DNA from: Acididesulfobacillus acetoxydans
GTDB lineage: Bacteria; Bacillota; Desulfitobacteriia; Desulfitobacteriales; Desulfitobacteriaceae
NCBI RefSeq assembly: GCF_900016645.1
Contig: NZ_CDGJ01000104.1
DNA length: 64,000 nucleotides
Strand: one strand, 5' to 3'
Below, one piece after another: positions 60,436-64,000 of the stretch. A program made the translations under genes and the position numbers. The notes beneath the pieces were generated by a model. The model saw only the letters and a list, made by a program, of their open reading frames with translations. It ran no database searches and was not told the origin of the DNA. Each line of letters starts with the position of its first letter. The first letter of the stretch is position 1.

Positions 60436-61365
60436 CTACATCCCTGTCACCGCCACCTGTCTCAAGAAAAACTGAATATCCTCCAATTTGCAACTTCCCG
60501 TTTCAATGGTTACCGCGTTTGCCGCGGACACGGCAACTCCCAATTTCAACATCTCCTCGACACCATACCCTCTTGCCAGAGCAACGGCAAATCCTGCGAC
60601 CATTGCGTCACCGCTACCCACGGTATTCAAGGCCTGGACGCTGGGGGCTTTAGCATAGTACGTTCTCTTCTCCGTCGCCACAACCGCACCGTCTCTCCCC
60701 AATGATATGGCTGCCAATTGAACGCCTAATTTCACAAGATGCTTTGCAGCGGACTTCGCGTCCGTGACGTTTCTGATTTTGGTACCGAGCAGATACTCAG
60801 CCTCATTAACGTTTGGTTTAACAAGTGTCGGGTAGGATTTTGTCCCTTCCACTAAGTACCTTTCGCTCGTGTCTAAAATCACCTTTTTGCCTTTGCTGCG
60901 GGCAATCTCAACCAATACTCTGTATATATTTTCCTTAACTCCATTGAGTACACTACCGGATAGCGTTATCACGTCACATAAGTCCACTTCTCTTTCGTAA
61001 AGATCAATCAGTTTGCTGAGATCCTCTTCTTCGACCGTGGGGCCCGGTTCTAACAGCTCAGTCTGGACCCCCGTAGAGCTATCTATAATGTTAATGCAGG
61101 ACCTTGTTTCTCCTTGTATACGGACAAACTGATGCGGAATTTTCGCCTTGTTAAGTTCACTTTCGACGAACATCCCCGCGTAGCCTCCGCTAAATCCTAT
61201 GGCAAGTACCGGCTCACCTAACGTTGTAATCACCCGCGTTACATTCAGCCCTTTACCACCGGCTGAATATTTCGCATCCTTAACCCTTATAACCTGGCCG
61301 GGCTGGAAACTCTCGACTTTATAAGCTTTATCAATCGCTGTATTTAGTGTAACGGTTAAAATCAC
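60436..61365 (-). CDS. PfkB-family kinase, 1-phosphofructokinase/tagatose-6-phosphate kinase type
   Basis: The protein is about 309 residues, of the PfkB/ribokinase family. It starts ILTVTLNTAIDKAYKVESFQ, has YSAGGKGLNVTRVITTLGEP (substrate-binding GGKG.N) and VQALNTVGSGDAMVAGFAVA with the catalytic Asp and anion hole (GSGD). The N-terminal pattern places it with LacC/FruK, which phosphorylate tagatose 6-phosphate or fructose 1-phosphate to the bisphosphate split by the aldolase. Start at the GTG at 61365, coupled to the isomerase stop (GTGA) with GGAG 9 nt upstream; a GTG at 61374 is also in frame. Confidence 0.85.
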   Translation of the reverse strand: MILTVTLNTAIDKAYKVESFQPGQVIRVKDAKYSAGGKGLNVTRVITTLGEPVLAIGFSGGYAGMFVESELNKAKIPHQFVRIQGETRSCINIIDSSTGVQTELLEPGPTVEEEDLSKLIDLYEREVDLCDVITLSGSVLNGVKENIYRVLVEIARSKGKKVILDTSERYLVEGTKSYPTLVKPNVNEAEYLLGTKIRNVTDAKSAAKHLVKLGVQLAAISLGRDGAVVATEKRTYYAKAPSVQALNTVGSGDAMVAGFAVALARGYGVEEMLKLGVAVSAANAVTIETGSCKLEDIQFFLRQVAVTGM

Positions 61366-62465
61366 TTCGACCACTCCGCCATTTCTTTCTTGAATAGATT
61401 AATGATTCCTACTGGCGTGGGATCTATCCCCCTGCAAATCGAAGCATACAAGGACACAAAGTCGCCAAGGTATATTAAGGAAAACATCCGTGCTAGTACT
61501 CCCACCCCCTCGGCATCTACCTCTGTAATCCCCGCTTGTTTCTGTTTCAACATTTTCGCGGTCACATCTTTTCTCTTCTTAACCTCCACCCGATCGAGTT
61601 CATTGTCCCGAAGTATGATGAAGTGAAAATTCCGCATTATCTCGTCCGGCGCTTCCCAACCCACAGCCTCATCATGATGGATATTCGGAATCACATTGTA
61701 AAACGACATCTGCTTGCTATTCTCGCCAAATTGGTTTTTCCACCTCCACGCGACCGAATCATAATAATCCGATGATCCGTATATAACGGGTATCCGCCAG
61801 GCCAACCTGAACGCAATTTGCTTTGCCAAATTCCTTTCGGACGGAATTTCGGGTCTATATTTTTCTCTCAAGAGAGCGAACAAGTCAGCAACCCCTTCTA
61901 ACTCCGAGGTTTTGTCATCAATAAGCCCTAATTTATGGAGTAAGATTACGGCTGTTACAAAAAGATAACCCAAATCCCGGCGGGGATGCCCAATATCACA
62001 GGGTACTACCAAGCTCTCTACACCGTCCTGCCTGCTTCGCGCTAAGAGGGTACCTCCGGATGTTATTGAGATTAAATGTGCACCCTTAGCCTTAGCCTGA
62101 TCATACATACAGAGAATTTCCTCGGTGTTACCAGAGTGCGACATGACTAGTACCAAACTATGCTCGTCAATATAGGCCGGAATGTTGTACCCCTGACAGA
62201 TAACAATGGGCTGGCTAAGCTGGTTAAAGAGAAATGACCTCAACAATCCTCCCGTAACGGCTGAGCCACCGCCGGTGCCCAAGATAACAATCTCGTGAAT
62301 GGTGCTCCCCGGTCTACCCGGTTCAAATGCTCCACCTATTTCCACAGCCTCTCTGAACTGGAGGTCGTAATTCTCCGTTGCTACGATGGAAGCCAAGGAA
62401 TCCATTTCCCTAATCCTCTTTACATCATCCAAATCAACCAACATGTCTTGGTTCGTCTCAGACAA
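61362..62465 (-). CDS. phosphoglucose/phosphomannose isomerase-type SIS protein
   Basis: The 367-residue SIS-domain protein resembles the bifunctional phosphoglucose/phosphomannose isomerase family found in archaea and some bacteria: VILGTGGGSAVTGGLLRSFL, LVLVMSHSGNTEEIL, SITSGGTLLARSRQDG, NIHHDEAVGWE and CRGIDPTPVGIINLFKKEM. It should interconvert aldose and ketose 6-phosphates and is the first gene of the cluster in transcription order. The start is uncertain: TTG at 62465 follows AAGGAAGGAG very closely, and an ATG at 62444 is the alternative. The gene overlaps the PfkB gene by a few bases. Confidence 0.85.
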   Translation of the reverse strand: MSETNQDMLVDLDDVKRIREMDSLASIVATENYDLQFREAVEIGGAFEPGRPGSTIHEIVILGTGGGSAVTGGLLRSFLFNQLSQPIVICQGYNIPAYIDEHSLVLVMSHSGNTEEILCMYDQAKAKGAHLISITSGGTLLARSRQDGVESLVVPCDIGHPRRDLGYLFVTAVILLHKLGLIDDKTSELEGVADLFALLREKYRPEIPSERNLAKQIAFRLAWRIPVIYGSSDYYDSVAWRWKNQFGENSKQMSFYNVIPNIHHDEAVGWEAPDEIMRNFHFIILRDNELDRVEVKKRKDVTAKMLKQKQAGITEVDAEGVGVLARMFSLIYLGDFVSLYASICRGIDPTPVGIINLFKKEMAEWSK

Positions 62466-62945
62466 CTCCTTCCTTTCTCACCTCGCAAACAATTAAACAT
62501 CCATAATCGGATCGCGTTCGATTTTGCTCTTTATTGTTGTCTTTTTATACTATTCGACCTCACTTCGAATATTCCTCCCTAGCAAACGGACTTTTTCGAA
62601 AATATTATATTCTTTTCTGATTTTGGCCCCGTGGAGCTAGCCTCTCATATTCCGAGCTCCCTCCCGCATCGGCAAAATCCGGCAGGCGCGTCTGCCAACG
62701 TCTTCCACTCTTAGCTTTACCTTGTGCAACCCGCCTGCTAAAACCAAGAAAGTGGCCTCACATGACATTGTCTATCTGAAGCCGTAATGTTTGGGCTAGC
62801 GAGAGTATAAAGTCCAAAAGCTGGCGGTATTGCCTGTCCGGAAATTGCTAGATATAATGACCATATCGTTTGGAAAGGAAAAGGATGCCCCCATTCAAAG
62901 TAAACTTGCTCTAACAGGTTTACCAGAGGCATCCCCCACAAAATC
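62466..62945. other. upstream region of the sugar operon
   Basis: About 480 bases without a recognisable gene. It probably contains the promoter of the long minus-strand operon and the 5' side of the DUF6431 element. A T-rich stretch near 62540 could be part of a promoter, but I cannot fix -10 or -35 boxes. Confidence 0.4.
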
Positions 62946-63507
62946 ATGGTTATTGTGTCAAAATATGATCTAATTGAAAACCCTCTTACTGGGCTCTTTT
63001 GTTAGGTGTGCAGAATCCGTCCCTTGTCCTTGCTGCGGAGGACAGCTCAGCGTCATCGGAAGTCGAAGAAGGAAATGTAAAACCAGTTCCGGGCAAACCA
63101 GGGTGCTAATCATTCGTCGATTGCGTTGTGTGCAGTGCGGGCGAATTCATCACGAACTACCAGACTGCTTGGTGCCGTACACACGCTATGAATCCGCCAG
63201 TATCAAATGCGTTGTGTCGAAGGGTTCTGAGTCTTCCGATGTTGCGGCAGATAATGCCACATTGTACCTTCTGCGAGTGTGGTTTATCATGATCCTCCCG
63301 TATTTTCTGAGCTGTTTAAATGCCATTGCGATTCGTCTTGGGCAAGACCCTGTGGAGGAGCCGTCCGTCCCCACACTTTCTGCACACCAAAGAATTGGAC
63401 TTTACGTTGGACATACATCTGGTTGGCTGGCAGGAATTGTCCGTCCTATCGTCAATACAAATTCCTGGGTACATACCCGTTCCGCATTTTTGCCCGGAAG
63501 CGCCTGA
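62946..63507 (+). pseudogene. DUF6431-family protein, frameshifted, mobile-element associated
   Basis: An ATG at 62946 gives MVIVSKYDLIENPLTGLF. One extra T in the CTTTTG run near 62998 then shifts the frame into VRCAESVPCPCCGGQLSVIG. The zinc-finger part (CPCCGG, then RRLRCVQCGRIHHELPD) and the tail AGIVRPIVNTNSWVHTRSAF match the DUF6431 family, proteins of about 180 residues that commonly precede integrase or transposase genes in Firmicutes. The second frame can start at a TTG at 62974, so a truncated product is possible. The partner recombinase is not found downstream. Confidence 0.6.
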
Positions 63508-63906
63508 AGTAGACTAAAAATCGAAGTCTATCTAATGCAGTCGCTCCCAGATGGTGCAGAATTTTGGCGTACCCAAAGGTATATGCCCTAACCGCCACAC
63601 TATCTTCTTTTCCCCCAAAGGGAACAGGCTCTGGAGGAGAAACTGACTAGCCCATCTGCCCCTTGACGCAATTTGGACAGACATTTACACTAAATAATCT
63701 TCACTCCTTGAGAAAAACTGGTTCAGGGATATGATGATGAGGAAATATTGACTTCCCCCTACTGGTGGGACTGGAAATCCAACTCAAACGTGTTTTCGGC
63801 TAACAATCCTACTTGGAGCGCTACACGTTAGGCTATAACGTCTTAGCACCGGAGTTGGATTCAGGGACTAACCAATGTCCGTTTTTTTCGGACGGCTCCT
63901 GTTTTG
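63508..63906. other. decayed region at the right edge
   Basis: About 400 bases without an intact gene. Given the DUF6431 remnant, decayed transposase or integrase sequence is possible, but I see no signature. GTCCG and CGGAC flanking a T-run near 63881-63897 make a small hairpin just beyond the stop of the last gene, perhaps its terminator. Confidence 0.4.
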
Positions 63907-64000
63907 CTAAACCTCTTCTGAGATCCTAAGAATTTGCAAAGTCTCTTCGATCTCCGCCGCCGTGCCTAGAGCCAGCACTTCCGGCACTCGGGCCCTGGCC
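63907..64000 (-). CDS. C-terminal end of a gene entering from the right edge
   Basis: The minus strand from the window end reads ARARVPEVLALGTAAEIEET then LQILRISEEV and a TAG stop at 63907-63909. Only about 30 residues are visible, too few to assign a family. The composition is that of a real helical protein tail. Confidence 0.45.
   Translation of the reverse strand, partial: ARARVPEVLALGTAAEIEETLQILRISEEV

Noticed and set aside
62738..62947. 69-codon minus-strand frame upstream of the sugar operon
   Set aside because: It shows no recognisable motif or convincing RBS and overlaps the start of the DUF6431 remnant.

Overview
The window looks like a chromosomal segment from a strictly anaerobic, probably acetogen-like or sulfate-reducer-like Firmicute (clostridial or Peptococcaceae type). 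The grounds are several corrinoid proteins, UroD-superfamily methyltransferases, many 4Fe-4S proteins, PucR, LacI, DeoR and IclR regulators of Firmicute type, strong GGAGG-type ribosome binding sites, and no oxygenases. No rRNA, tRNA or single-copy marker gene is visible, so the genus cannot be fixed. Nearly all intact genes lie on the minus strand. The exceptions are the thioredoxin-like gene at the left edge and the block from about 23.7 to 28.9 kb.

Region 1 (1-8.4 kb): a 15-bp tandem repeat, a membrane-anchored thioredoxin-like protein, a DUF362 ferredoxin-like protein, a SAM methyltransferase, a UroD-family methyltransferase, a chimeric UroD/NarI pseudogene, a PucR regulator and a chemotaxis receptor. 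Region 2 (8.5-28.9 kb): a nucleobase catabolism block. It holds a uracil permease, a DUF35 protein and thiolase pair, a GNAT-like protein, a nitroreductase, carbamate kinase, a cyclase-family hydrolase, the three subunits of an AllFGH-type oxamate carbamoyltransferase and a three-subunit xanthine-dehydrogenase-type molybdenum hydroxylase. Divergently placed are a LacI regulator, a PreA-like flavoprotein, cytosine deaminase and a cytosine permease, with two LacI/cre-like operators before codA. The genes fit cytosine and uracil (or purine) being imported, hydroxylated and ring-opened, with carbamoyl phosphate recovered as ATP.

Region 3 (28.9-33.3 kb) is a gene graveyard: a methyltetrahydrofolate-methyltransferase fragment, three corrinoid-protein pieces (one fused to a UroD N-terminus) and a 5'-truncated, frameshifted adenine deaminase. 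Region 4 (33.3-41.2 kb): an N-acyl-D-amino-acid deacylase, an MFS transporter, a YgeY-like M20 hydrolase, truncated M24 peptidase and integrase fragments, a BenE-type transporter, a 32-bp perfect palindrome and a transposase remnant. Region 5 (41.2-48.5 kb): an IclR-headed operon with NadC/ModD-like and MoeA-like proteins, the 2-oxopentenoate hydratase, acetaldehyde dehydrogenase and 4-hydroxy-2-oxovalerate aldolase set, a ferredoxin with a BFD-like domain, and a lactate-racemase (LarA)-like protein that keeps the nickel-pincer cofactor residues. No ring-cleaving oxygenase is present, so the upstream substrate is unknown.

Region 6 (49.4-62.5 kb) is one long minus-strand cluster: phosphoglucose/phosphomannose isomerase, PfkB kinase, DeoR regulator, GatY-type aldolase, a sugar ABC transporter, an FGGY kinase, two UroD-family methyltransferases, a GatD-like polyol-phosphate dehydrogenase and a corrinoid protein. 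Mixing a galactitol-like catabolic route with a corrinoid methyl-transfer system suggests uptake and O-demethylation of a methylated sugar alcohol or sugar. I consider this the best candidate for an undescribed system here. The right edge has a frameshifted DUF6431 gene from a mobile element and the tail of one more minus-strand gene.
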